Part shown: one piece after another, positions 26,023-34,959 of the stretch
Layout: every line of letters starts with the position of its first letter
Position numbering within the stretch: position 1 is the stretch's first letter
NCBI RefSeq assembly: GCF_051175565.1
Contig: NZ_CP195105.1
Location: 868,001-932,000 of the forward strand
Length of the DNA: 64,000 nt
Direction of reading: 5' to 3'
Source: Daejeonia sp002484105
GTDB taxonomy: Bacteria; Bacteroidota; Bacteroidia; Flavobacteriales; Weeksellaceae
Made by a program: the position numbers and the translations under genes
Notes under the pieces: generated by a model
Databases searched by the model: none
Told to the model about the DNA's origin: nothing
What the model saw: only the letters and a program-made list of their open reading frames with translations

Positions 26023-27345
26023 TTGAAAAATCTCTACCTCAACAACCGCTTTTTTTACCTGCTTTTTGTAGTGGGTATCCTCTACGTGATGGCCTTTTTT
26101 GTGCCGGTACTGTTGTGGTTGGGCGGAGGCTTTCTGTTCCTCATTTTCCTTGTACTTTTTGTAGATATTCTTCTTCTTTTTGTGGGAAAATTCAGGATCA
26201 GTGCATCCCGCAAACTACCGGCAAAATTTTCAAATGGAGACGAAAACACCATTGGTTTCCAGATTCACAACCGGTATTTTTTTCCAGTGAACATTCGGGT
26301 GATTGATGAGGTGCCGTTTCAGTTCCAGATCAGGGATTTTGATATTCGGAAAAAGCTGGCGCCAAACGGAAATACGCTTTTTGAATATTCGCTTTTCCCA
26401 AAAGCGCGGGGAGAATATCAGTTCGGGAAGCTTAATCTATATGCCGCTTCACCATTGGGATTGGTTTCCCGAAGATATACGTTTCAGAAAGAGGAGACAC
26501 TGCCATGCTATCCATCGTTTATCCATTTACAGAAATATGAAATGATGGCTTTGCAGAACGAATTTCTGCTGGGCGGTATCCGGAAAATCCGGAAAATCGG
26601 CCATACGATGGAGTTTGAGCAGATACGGGACTATGTTCAGGGTGATGATATCCGCAGCATCAACTGGAAGGCAACGTCCAAGCAGAACCGGCTGATGGTG
26701 AACCAGTTTCAGGATGAAAAATCCCAGCGTATCTACATGCTGATTGATAAGGGAAGAACCATGCAGATGCCGTTTGAAGGACTCTCCCTGCTTGATTATT
26801 CCGTCAATGCCGTGATGGCACTTTCTCATATTATCCTGAAGAAAGGCGACCGCGCAGGAATGATGACGTTTTCCACCAAGACCGAAAATAAAGTCGCCGC
26901 CGACAGCAAAGCCGGGCAGCTCCGGAAAATTTCAGAAGCGCTGTATAACATCCGGACAGATTTTTTTGAGAGCGATTTCAGCAGGCTGTATCAGGACATT
27001 AAATTCAGCATCAGCCAGCGGAGTCTGATCCTGCTGTTCTCCAATTTTGAAACACGGGATGCCTTGAACCGGCAGATGAAATATTTGCGTGCCATTGCCA
27101 GAAACCATCTGCTTGTGGTCGTTTTTTTCAGAAATCCAGAACTGCTCCGGATGATCAACGGCAGACCGGAAGATATGCAGGGAATCTACGATAAAATTAT
27201 TGCAGAAAAATTTGAGTTCGAGAAGAATCTGATCATTCAGGAACTCCGTAAATATGGCATCTATACGGTATATACCCTTCCGGAAAATCTCAGTATCGAT
27301 GTCATCAGCAAATATCTTGAAGTGAAGGCACGCGGAATTTTGTAA
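26023..27345 (+). CDS. DUF58 domain protein
   Basis: A 440-residue protein with two N-terminal membrane spans (about 9-27 and 30-54) and a soluble DUF58/VWA-like domain; FEQIRDYVQGDDIRSINWKAT is the family signature and IYMLIDKGRTM the start of the VWA fold. It is the usual partner of MoxR. No ATG is available before residue 24; the frame opens with TTG at 26023, which matches the expected N-terminus, so a TTG start is proposed. Last gene of the SpoIIM-MoxR-DUF58 operon. Confidence 0.9.
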   Translation: MKNLYLNNRFFYLLFVVGILYVMAFFVPVLLWLGGGFLFLIFLVLFVDILLLFVGKFRISASRKLPAKFSNGDENTIGFQIHNRYFFPVNIRVIDEVPFQFQIRDFDIRKKLAPNGNTLFEYSLFPKARGEYQFGKLNLYAASPLGLVSRRYTFQKEETLPCYPSFIHLQKYEMMALQNEFLLGGIRKIRKIGHTMEFEQIRDYVQGDDIRSINWKATSKQNRLMVNQFQDEKSQRIYMLIDKGRTMQMPFEGLSLLDYSVNAVMALSHIILKKGDRAGMMTFSTKTENKVAADSKAGQLRKISEALYNIRTDFFESDFSRLYQDIKFSISQRSLILLFSNFETRDALNRQMKYLRAIARNHLLVVVFFRNPELLRMINGRPEDMQGIYDKIIAEKFEFEKNLIIQELRKYGIYTVYTLPENLSIDVISKYLEVKARGIL

Positions 27346-27365
27346 CTTTGATAAAATTATTTTCA

Positions 27366-27797
27366 ATGAAGATTACCCTCAACCGTATTAATGACGATTT
27401 TCTGTTTGAATGTGCCAATTCGCAGGGAAATAAAATCTATCTCGACAATGTGACACTTCCCGGTGCCAAAGGTGTCTCACCCATGGAATCTGTATTGATG
27501 GCGGTCGCCGGATGCAGCGGTATTGATGTGGTTTCTATCCTCAAAAAACAGCGCCAGCAGATTACTTCCTTCCGGGCAGAAGTGGAAGGCGAACGCATAC
27601 AGGTGGAAGATGCCAAACCTTTCCGATCCATTACTGTTAAATTCCTGATAGAAGGTGAAGTAGATCCCAGAAAGGCACTGAAAGCAGCTCAGCTTTCCTT
27701 TGAAAAATACTGCTCTGTCTCCAAAACGCTCGAACCTGATGTTACGATCAGCTATGAAGTGCTGGTGAACGGAGAACCTGTGAATGAGGCTTCCTGA
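27366..27797 (+). CDS. OsmC family protein
   Basis: A 143-residue OsmC/Ohr-fold protein. The two redox cysteines of the family lie in AVAGCSGIDVV and FEKYCSVSKTL. Members reduce organic hydroperoxides or are of unknown use. ATG at 27366 (MKITLNRIND) is preferred over a TTG six codons earlier. It follows the DUF58 gene by 20 bases and could be read through from it; a strong terminator follows. Confidence 0.88.
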   Translation: MKITLNRINDDFLFECANSQGNKIYLDNVTLPGAKGVSPMESVLMAVAGCSGIDVVSILKKQRQQITSFRAEVEGERIQVEDAKPFRSITVKFLIEGEVDPRKALKAAQLSFEKYCSVSKTLEPDVTISYEVLVNGEPVNEAS

Positions 27798-27818
27798 ATC
27801 GGGAATCGTTTTTAGATG

Positions 27819-27858
27819 AAGAACAAGCAGACATTTGCCTGCCTGTTCTTCTTTTTTA
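27819..27858 (+). terminator. Intrinsic terminator after osmC-like gene
   Basis: AAGAACA-GCAG and CTGC-TGTTCTT pair with one mismatch around ACATTTGC and are followed by CTTTTTT. It overlaps the last codon of the convergent glucosidase gene. Confidence 0.85.
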
Positions 27859-30462
27859 TACTTTCGGCTGGATTAATTTGGCTACTGTTGCCGTCCATCC
27901 ACATTGGTGGCTGGCTCCCACGCCACGTCCGTTGTCTCCGTGGAAATACTCGTAAAACATGATATAATCTTTAAAGAAAGGGTCTTTGTTAAATTTTTCA
28001 TACGTCCCGTTAAAGGCGCGGTTTCCGTTTTCATCTCGCAGAAATATATTCTGCAGCCTCTTGCTCAGATCTTCTGAAACAGCATTCAGGTCTACTTCAT
28101 TTCCGCTGCCGGTTGGGAGCTCTACTTTAATACTGTCGCCATAATAGAAATAGAATTTCTGCAGGCTTTCCACAATCAGAAAGTTGATGGGGAACCAGAT
28201 CGGGCCGCGCCAGTTGGAGTTTCCACCAAACATACGGCTGTCACTTTCTGCCGGCGTGTAGTAAACAACGTATTCGCTTTCCGGCGTGGAGAATACAAAG
28301 GGGGTTTTTTCGTACACTTTCGACATGGCACGGATGCCGTATGGGCTCAGGAACTCTTTTTCGTCCAGCATACGTTTCAGTACTTTTTTGATACGCGTGC
28401 GACGCAGGATGCTCATCAGGTGTTTTTGGCCTTCACCTTCCACTTCCCAGTGGGAGACGAGGTTGGCAAGTTCTTTTTTGTTGCGCAGTATCCAGTCCAT
28501 CCGTTCCCGGAATTTGGGCATTTTTTCCAGGATATGGTGATCGATGATTTCTACGGCAAAAAGCGGGATCAGCCCTACAATGCTTCGCAGGCGCAGGGAG
28601 ACACTCTCGCCATCGGAAAGCTGCAGTACATCGTAGAAGAAACCATCTTCCTCATTCCAGAGTCCTTGTTTTTCGTTTCCGATATTTTCCATCGCCTCGG
28701 CAATATAGAGATAATGCTCGAAGAATTTGATGGCCATATCTTCATATACCTGATAATATTGTGCGAGCTCCATGGCAATACGCATCATGTTCAATGCATA
28801 CATGGCCATCCAGCTAGTGCCATCTGCCTGTTCAAGGTATTCGCCGCTTTTCATTTCCATATTCCGGTCAAAGGCACCGATATTGTCCAGTCCGAGAAAT
28901 CCGCCACCAAAGATATTTTTGCCGTGCATATCCTTGCGGTTTACCCACCAGGTGAAGTTAAGCAGTAGTTTCTGGAATACTCTTTCCAGAAAAAGGAGGT
29001 CTGGTTTTCCGTGGATTTTTTCATCAATTTTAAAGACGCGGAAGCACGACCAGGCATGTACAGGCGGGTTCACATCACTCAGATTCCACTCATACGCAGG
29101 AAGCTGTCCGTTCGGGTGCATATACCATTCTTTCGTCAGCAGTACGAGCTGTTCTTTTGCAAAAGAGGGATCAATGAGTGCAAAAGGTACACAGTGGAAC
29201 GCCAGATCCCAGGTAGCATACCATGGATATTCCCACTTGTCGGGCATCGAAATGATATCTTTGTTGTGGAGGTGCCGCCACTCGGTATTTCTTACAAAAT
29301 GACTGAAATCGCGGGGTGCTTCAAAATTAGGATCGCCCTTCAGCCATTTGCTGATGTTGTAGTGGTAGAATTGTTTGTTCCACAGCAGGCCTGCAAAAGC
29401 CTGGCGCTGGATATTTTTTTCGTCTTCATCTGCAATATCTTTTTGTACCAGTTCATAGAACTCGTCCGCTTCCTGCTTTCTGGTCGCGAAGTAATGGTCA
29501 AAATCTGCAAAAGCATCCTGTGTTTCATGTGGGCTCAGGCGGAAATCAAAGACCTGACATCCTCCGGCTTCAATCGTCTCTTCGACGATGAAGGCAGCTT
29601 TGGTTCCTTTCTTTTCGGGATTTACGGTATCGCTTCCGCTGATGATATAGTCGTTGATGCCGTCTTTAAAAAATCCTTCTGTTACAGGGGTGTGGTAAAG
29701 TTTGGACGTGTTGGTTTCGTTTTCGCAGAACATACGCTGTACATTCTGCCTTCTGGAATAGAAATAATGGAGGTTGATTTTCTCATGATGTATGCCGATC
29801 GCGCCATTTGCATTTTCGTCCAGATGTGGCTTGTAGTGATTGTATCCCCATTTCCAGTTGTTGCGGTACCAGAGTGTCGGCATGATAACAATCGGAGCGG
29901 CTTCCTGGCTTCGGTTGCAGACAGTGATGCGAAGCAGGATGTCTTCCCGGTCAATTTTGCAGTACTCGATAAAGATGTCAAAATATTCATCTCTGTCAAA
30001 AATACCAGTGTCGACAATTTCGAATTCGGTATCGGTTTTGCCTCTTTTGGCGTTTTCGGTAATCAGAGTGTCGTAAGGAAATTCGTTAATCGGATATTTA
30101 TACACCATTTTCATATAGCTATGAGTAGGAGTATTGTCCAGATAATAAAATATTTCCTTGATATCTTCGCCGTGGTTTCCCTGATAATTGCTGAGGCCGA
30201 AAAAGCGTTCTTTTATTCTTTTGTCTTTTTTGTTCCAGAAGGCTGGTGCAAGGCATATCAGTTGTTTGTCGTCAGAGATTCCTGCAATACCTTCTTCTGC
30301 CCAGCGGTAGGTGTAGCTTTCCGCTGTGTCGTGACCTGTAAATTCCCATGCATTTCCGTTGGGGCTGTAGTCTTCGCGTACATTTCCCCACTGTCTGTTG
30401 CTGACGTAAGGTCCCCATTTTTTCCAGGTCGGGTCCTTTAGTCTTTCAATTTCCGCATTCAT
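27856..30462 (-). CDS. GH63-like glucosidase (MGH1-type)
   Basis: An 868-residue cytoplasmic protein (no signal peptide) with an N-terminal beta-sandwich-like half and a C-terminal (alpha/alpha)6 toroid typical of GH63/mannosyl-oligosaccharide-glucosidase-like and trehalase-related enzymes: YPWYATWDLAFHCVPFALIDP, NGQLPAYEWNLSDVNPPVHAW, GGFLGLDNIGAFDR, MFGGNSNWRGPIWFPINF. Asp and Glu residues in these segments are likely catalytic. Likely substrate is an alpha-glucoside or glucosylglycerate-type compound; it cannot be fixed here. It lies 53 bases downstream of the SLC13 permease gene on the same strand, so the two may be co-transcribed. Confidence 0.82.
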   Translation of the reverse strand: MNAEIERLKDPTWKKWGPYVSNRQWGNVREDYSPNGNAWEFTGHDTAESYTYRWAEEGIAGISDDKQLICLAPAFWNKKDKRIKERFFGLSNYQGNHGEDIKEIFYYLDNTPTHSYMKMVYKYPINEFPYDTLITENAKRGKTDTEFEIVDTGIFDRDEYFDIFIEYCKIDREDILLRITVCNRSQEAAPIVIMPTLWYRNNWKWGYNHYKPHLDENANGAIGIHHEKINLHYFYSRRQNVQRMFCENETNTSKLYHTPVTEGFFKDGINDYIISGSDTVNPEKKGTKAAFIVEETIEAGGCQVFDFRLSPHETQDAFADFDHYFATRKQEADEFYELVQKDIADEDEKNIQRQAFAGLLWNKQFYHYNISKWLKGDPNFEAPRDFSHFVRNTEWRHLHNKDIISMPDKWEYPWYATWDLAFHCVPFALIDPSFAKEQLVLLTKEWYMHPNGQLPAYEWNLSDVNPPVHAWSCFRVFKIDEKIHGKPDLLFLERVFQKLLLNFTWWVNRKDMHGKNIFGGGFLGLDNIGAFDRNMEMKSGEYLEQADGTSWMAMYALNMMRIAMELAQYYQVYEDMAIKFFEHYLYIAEAMENIGNEKQGLWNEEDGFFYDVLQLSDGESVSLRLRSIVGLIPLFAVEIIDHHILEKMPKFRERMDWILRNKKELANLVSHWEVEGEGQKHLMSILRRTRIKKVLKRMLDEKEFLSPYGIRAMSKVYEKTPFVFSTPESEYVVYYTPAESDSRMFGGNSNWRGPIWFPINFLIVESLQKFYFYYGDSIKVELPTGSGNEVDLNAVSEDLSKRLQNIFLRDENGNRAFNGTYEKFNKDPFFKDYIMFYEYFHGDNGRGVGASHQCGWTATVAKLIQPKV

Positions 30463-30515
30463 GACTTCATCTTTATTTAAGACAAATATATTTAATTATT
30501 TTTTTGATGAAGATT

Positions 30516-31991
30516 TTATCCCTGCAGCAGGCTCATGAAAGGCGTAAACCGGTCGAGGAAAAATACCCATATCAGCGCAACGGAAAGCCCGACCACACCA
30601 CCGAAAAAACCGCCCAGATGGAAATCGGACTGGCGGATCATTCCTGTTCCGAAAACGATGGCGTTGGGCGGAGTGGATACCGGCAGGAAGAGCCCGCAGG
30701 AAGAGCAAAGCCCAATTACCAGCCCTACGGGAAGAATCTGGTCTGCCGGCAAAACCACGGCGGCAATATTGATGATAATGGTAGCTGTAGCTGTACTGCT
30801 CATGATATTGGAAAACAGAATTGTAACAAAACCAAAAATCAGCATCATGACAAATTTGTTGAACTGCATGCCTGCCAGATATTGTGAGTAATACGGCGCG
30901 AGGAGTTCCTTAATGGCAATCCCCAGCGCCAGTCCACCAGCAACAAGCATCAGTGTGTCCCAGGGGAGTTTGCGAACGTCTTCTGCAGTGATAACGCCCA
31001 GCATTGGGAGAAACATTATCGGGATAATAGCGGTAACGGCGGTTGGAACATTCCACTCATGCCCCATCATCCAGAAAAATACGGTTACGGCAAGCACGGC
31101 AATGACGATAAGACGTTGCAGGCGGAGCTTTTTGGTCATGATGATCGGTACATTCAGAAAAGAAAGGTCGGCCTTTTTGGTGTTTTTCAGATATTTTTTG
31201 TTCACCGTCAGCCAGAATGTAAAGAGCAGGAAAAGTGCGGGTGGCAAGCCCAGAATCAGCCAGTTGTTGAAAGAAACATCGTAGCCTTTGTATTTCAGAG
31301 CGTCTACAACAATAAGATTGGGTGGAGACGAAATCAGGCTCGCCATTCCAGCAAAAGTAGCCGCCACGGGGATACTGATCAGGATGGCTTTGGATATTGC
31401 AGAATTTTTCCCTTCGCGTTCCAGAAAAGGCATTACCGAAGCGAGAATCATTGCAGCCGTTGCAGTATTGGAGATGATGAGCGAAAGCAGTGATGTAACG
31501 GTAATGATCCCCAGGAGCAGATATTTCGGACGGCTTCCGAACAAGAATATCGAAAACTTGAACAGCGAAAGGTCGAGGTTGGTTTTTCGCATGCCTTCAC
31601 TCAGAAAAAAACCACCGAGAAAAATCCAGATGACACTGTCTGACCATGTGTTGGAAATCACATCCGGACTGATGGTTGCTCCTTCCATATTCCGCATGGT
31701 GTAAATGAGAAAACCGAGAATGAAAATACCTACGGCAAACGGAGGAATTGCTTCTGTGGCCCAAAGACAGATGGAGAAAAACAGTACAAAAAGGGTATAT
31801 TTCTGCGCATCGGTAAAGGCTTCCGGAGACAGAAAATAAGTCGCCGCAAGGGAAATCAGCAGCGAGAAGAAAAACAGCCCGACTTTGGTTTTTACGTTCC
31901 AAACATCCAGCGATTTTTCTATAAGCAAATCACTGTAAATCCTGATGCCGGTACGGATATGTTTTATCTGCTGGAAATAATCGTATGCCAT
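30516..31991 (-). CDS. SLC13/DASS family permease
   Basis: A 491-residue membrane protein with about 12 hydrophobic segments. Two DASS-type motifs are visible: SNTATAAMILASVMPFL and SSTATATIIINIAAVVLP (SNT-like sodium sites), with FSICLWATEAIPPFAVGIFILG near the N-terminus. The family carries dicarboxylates, citrate or sulfate with sodium. The first 30 residues are soluble. Substrate cannot be read from sequence. It diverges from the metX riboswitch transcript. Confidence 0.88.
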   Translation of the reverse strand: MAYDYFQQIKHIRTGIRIYSDLLIEKSLDVWNVKTKVGLFFFSLLISLAATYFLSPEAFTDAQKYTLFVLFFSICLWATEAIPPFAVGIFILGFLIYTMRNMEGATISPDVISNTWSDSVIWIFLGGFFLSEGMRKTNLDLSLFKFSIFLFGSRPKYLLLGIITVTSLLSLIISNTATAAMILASVMPFLEREGKNSAISKAILISIPVAATFAGMASLISSPPNLIVVDALKYKGYDVSFNNWLILGLPPALFLLFTFWLTVNKKYLKNTKKADLSFLNVPIIMTKKLRLQRLIVIAVLAVTVFFWMMGHEWNVPTAVTAIIPIMFLPMLGVITAEDVRKLPWDTLMLVAGGLALGIAIKELLAPYYSQYLAGMQFNKFVMMLIFGFVTILFSNIMSSTATATIIINIAAVVLPADQILPVGLVIGLCSSCGLFLPVSTPPNAIVFGTGMIRQSDFHLGGFFGGVVGLSVALIWVFFLDRFTPFMSLLQG

Positions 31992-32144
31992 AATCTTTTG
32001 GTATTACTACAAAAATAGTGATTCTTTTCCGGGGAATAAAGCCACCCGCCGTCAGGGACAGATGATTTATCCCATGCTGTAACAGGTGAAGCGCTGGAAA
32101 TAAAGAAAAAACAGCAAATATTTTTCAGGTCGAAAATTATGAAT

Positions 32145-32152
32145 TATCTTTG
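32145..32152 (+). promoter_or_regulatory. -7 box of the metX riboswitch transcript
   Basis: TATCTTTG, matching TAnnTTTG, about 33 bases before the riboswitch. No clear TTG at -33 (TTTTTCAGG lies there instead). Confidence 0.55.
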
Positions 32153-32184
32153 CAGCACATTTGTTCATTTACATATTGTGAAAA

Positions 32185-32289
32185 TGTTATCGAGAAAGGT
32201 GGAGAGATTAGACTCTGTGAAGCCTTGGCAACCTCCCGATTCTGCGGAAAGGTGCTAAATTCTACTTGCAGAAAGCAGGAAAGATAACA
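32185..32289 (+). promoter_or_regulatory. SAM-I (S-box) riboswitch
   Basis: P1 is TGTTATC/GATAACA. The core reads GAGAAAGGTGGAGAGATTAGA, CTCTGTGAAGCCTTGGCAACC and AAGGTGCTAAATTC, with TTCTGCGG/CTTGCAGAA around it. It precedes metX and, through it, the methionine operon. Only 50 bases separate it from the metX ATG and no convincing terminator is seen there, unlike the metY copy, so control may be translational. Confidence 0.92.
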
Positions 32290-32339
32290 GCGAAATTTTT
32301 CTTATTTCTCCGTAGCATTTTCAGTGGAATTTAATCTAA

Positions 32340-33302
32340 ATGAAATTGGAAAACAACAAGCTGCATCAAATCCTTATCCGGAATTATACCACTGCAGGCG
32401 GAACGGTCTTTGACATTCCCGTCAGTTATCAGGTTTTTGGACGCCCACTCCATACCGCTCCTGTGGTACTCATCAATCATGCCCTTACCGGAAACTCTGA
32501 TGTTGCTGGTGAAAATGGCTGGTGGAAGAAACTTGTAGGCGATGGCAAACTCATTAATACATTAAAATGTACCGTAGTCTGTTTCAACATTCCCGGAAAT
32601 GGATACGATGATTTTTTTATCGATCAATACCAGGATTTTACCACTTCAGATATTGCTCAATTATTTTTAAATGGACTTAAGAAATTGAATATAAATCAAT
32701 TATATGCAATAATTGGAGGTTCGCTTGGTGGTGCCATTGGTTGGGAAATGTTAGCCATTGAACCGGATTTAACCAAAAATTTCATTCCGATTGCAACGGA
32801 TTACAAAACCACAGACTGGCTGTATTCCCAATGTTTGATTCAGAAATATTTACTGGAAAATCCGGAGAATCCTCTGGAAAAAGCCAGAAACCACGCAATG
32901 TTGTGTTACCGAACACCCGAATCTTTAAACTTACGGTTTAATCGTGAAATATCTTCAGAAAACCAAAAATGGAAATCTCACGAATGGCTGGATTATCATG
33001 GAAGAGCGCTGAAGGAACGCTTTGCAGTTAAGGCATATCAGCTGGTCAATCATTTGCTGATGACCATCAATGCAGATCCGGAGAAATTGCAACATATAAA
33101 AGCAGAAATTCATCTGATTTCCGTAAATACGGATTTGTTTTTTCCCGCTTTTGAAATGGAAAAAACCTATTGCTTATTAAAAGAAACCAATCATATTAAT
33201 TATCATATAATCAGTTCGATACATGGTCATGATGCCTTCCTGATGGAATATGAACAATTGATCGAAATATTAAAACCAATTTTTGAAAATGACAGACCAT
33301 AA
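32340..33302 (+). CDS. metX: Homoserine O-acetyltransferase
   Basis: A 320-residue alpha/beta-hydrolase enzyme that makes O-acetylhomoserine from homoserine and acetyl-CoA, the first committed step of methionine synthesis. GGSLGG (126-131) holds the nucleophile Ser128; Asp265 (NTDLFFP) and His297 (HGHDAF) complete the triad; INHALTGNSD near 45-54 forms the oxyanion region. Acetyl versus succinyl specificity is inferred from the MetX fold and the metY neighbour. First gene behind the second SAM riboswitch. The first third resembles host codon use, the rest is AT-richer with TTA/TTG leucines. Confidence 0.93.
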   Translation: MKLENNKLHQILIRNYTTAGGTVFDIPVSYQVFGRPLHTAPVVLINHALTGNSDVAGENGWWKKLVGDGKLINTLKCTVVCFNIPGNGYDDFFIDQYQDFTTSDIAQLFLNGLKKLNINQLYAIIGGSLGGAIGWEMLAIEPDLTKNFIPIATDYKTTDWLYSQCLIQKYLLENPENPLEKARNHAMLCYRTPESLNLRFNREISSENQKWKSHEWLDYHGRALKERFAVKAYQLVNHLLMTINADPEKLQHIKAEIHLISVNTDLFFPAFEMEKTYCLLKETNHINYHIISSIHGHDAFLMEYEQLIEILKPIFENDRP

Positions 33303-34827
33303 CACCATCAGCATTTACCGAAACAAAGCGCTTGTCAACTTTGAAGGAAAAGATTTTTTGGGAGAAATCGGTATTGATTCCCGGATATTTAAAGCCCTGA
33401 ACGGAGGCGGAATTTCCGTTGGCGTAATCTCGCAGCAAGCCATTGAAAACGGAATCTCGGTTTTGGTCGATGAAGCCGATGCCGAAGCTGCCGTTTGCTT
33501 TCTTCTTGAGGAATTTAAAGAAGAAAAAGAAAGAGGATATGTGAGCAAAATTTCAAGTGTTAACAATCTTACCGCGATTGGATTTGTGTCTGAAAATTAT
33601 AATAAAATCCTTTCAGAATTGCAGCGGAACAAAATTTTTCCGCTGCTGCTCAGTCAAATAGCATCGGCAGGAAGAGTGAATATTGTCGTTACCGGAAACC
33701 AAACTGAACTGGCCAAAAATATTATTGAAACCGAAATTTTCGGAAAACCAAAAGTCGTTCATCTTGCCTTAATCGGTCATGGAAATGTGGGAGGAACTTT
33801 AATTGAACAGATTTTGGATTCTGCTTACGATATTCTGAACAGAAAACGCCTGGAACTTAAAATTGTTGCCATTGCCAACTCAAAAAAAATGGCTTTAAAT
33901 AATGGCGGGTTTGGAAGCGACTGGCGACAGAAAATCAACTATTCCCAAACGGAATCCAGTATCGAAAAACTCATGCAGTATGCGAAGGAACATCACCTGG
34001 AAAACCTTGTAATGGTGGACAATACCGCAAGTTCCGGTTTCGTGAGACACTACAGGGATTTTGTTGAAAATGGTTTTGATATTGTTTCTTCCAACAAAAT
34101 ATTCAATACACTTCCAATTGCAGAATACCGGAATTTCCGTAAACTGCTGGAAAAAAACAAAAAGCACTACCTTTACGAAACCAATGTCGGTGCAGGATTA
34201 CCTTTGATCGATACGTTAAAACTTCTTCACCTTTCCGGAGAAAATATTACGAGAATTAAAGGCGTTTTTTCTGGAACGTTGAGTTATGTATTTAATAATT
34301 TTTCAGTTCGAAATGAACCTTTTTCCAAAATTGTTCTCGAAGCATTAGAAAAAGGCTATACAGAACCTGATCCAAGAGAAGATTTAAGTGGAAACGATGT
34401 CGCAAGAAAACTTTTGATTCTTGCCAGAGAATTGGATTTAATCAACGAATTTGAAGATATCAACATTCAGAATTTAGTTCCCGAAAATCTCCTTGAAATT
34501 TCTAAAGATGAATTTATTTCAAGACTTTCAGAATTAGATGAAGAATATGAAAAAATAAAAGCCAACCAGCAGCCTGATCACGTTTTACGTTACGTTGGCG
34601 ATTTGCACGGAGATTTAAGTAAAGAAAAAGGCGATTTGGATGTAAAGCTGATTTCCGTTCCTGCCAATTCCGCTTTGGGACAACTGAAAGGTTCAGATTC
34701 CATTTTCGAAATCTACACCGAAAGTTATGGCGAAAATCCCATCGTGATTATGGGCGCCGGCGCTGGAGCAAAAGTAACCGCTCGCGGCGTTTTTGGAGAT
34801 ATTTTAAGATTAAGTGAAACAAAATAA
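33289..34827 (+). CDS. Homoserine dehydrogenase with N-terminal ACT-like domain
   Basis: A 512-residue protein that reduces aspartate semialdehyde to homoserine. Residues 1-150 look like the ACT region of ThrA; there is no aspartokinase catalytic domain. The dehydrogenase part has LALIGHGNVGGTLIEQIL (NAD site), ETNVGAGLPLIDTLK, IKGVFSGTLSYVFNNF and EKGYTEPDPREDLSGNDVARK. ATG at 33289 overlaps the end of metX by 14 bases, so translation is coupled. It duplicates the C-terminal half of ThrA at 47.2 kb, but sits in the SAM-controlled methionine operon, suggesting a branch-specific enzyme. Gene name could be hom or thrA-like. Confidence 0.9.
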   Translation: MTDHNTISIYRNKALVNFEGKDFLGEIGIDSRIFKALNGGGISVGVISQQAIENGISVLVDEADAEAAVCFLLEEFKEEKERGYVSKISSVNNLTAIGFVSENYNKILSELQRNKIFPLLLSQIASAGRVNIVVTGNQTELAKNIIETEIFGKPKVVHLALIGHGNVGGTLIEQILDSAYDILNRKRLELKIVAIANSKKMALNNGGFGSDWRQKINYSQTESSIEKLMQYAKEHHLENLVMVDNTASSGFVRHYRDFVENGFDIVSSNKIFNTLPIAEYRNFRKLLEKNKKHYLYETNVGAGLPLIDTLKLLHLSGENITRIKGVFSGTLSYVFNNFSVRNEPFSKIVLEALEKGYTEPDPREDLSGNDVARKLLILARELDLINEFEDINIQNLVPENLLEISKDEFISRLSELDEEYEKIKANQQPDHVLRYVGDLHGDLSKEKGDLDVKLISVPANSALGQLKGSDSIFEIYTESYGENPIVIMGAGAGAKVTARGVFGDILRLSETK

Positions 34828-34942
34828 AGTCCGGAAGTCGGAAAGTTCGATGTTAGAAGAATAAACAAAGCCTGTCATCCTGAACGAAATTTGGGAAGTC
34901 CCGAAGGGACGTTTTATCAAAGAATAGGATGCAATCCTATCA
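34828..34942. repeat. Patchwork of dispersed low-complexity repeats and palindromes
   Basis: Between hom and metZ: AAAGTCCGGAAGTC (also present, inverted, inside the acyltransferase gene at 62355-62391), TGTCATCCTGAACGAA (a second version lies before lpxH), the palindrome GTCCCGAAGGGAC (34898-34910) and the hairpin ATAGGATGCAATCCTAT (34924-34940). These look like dispersed intergenic repeats that accumulated in this operon. Confidence 0.65.
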
Positions 34943-34959
34943 AATAAAAATCAATTAAA

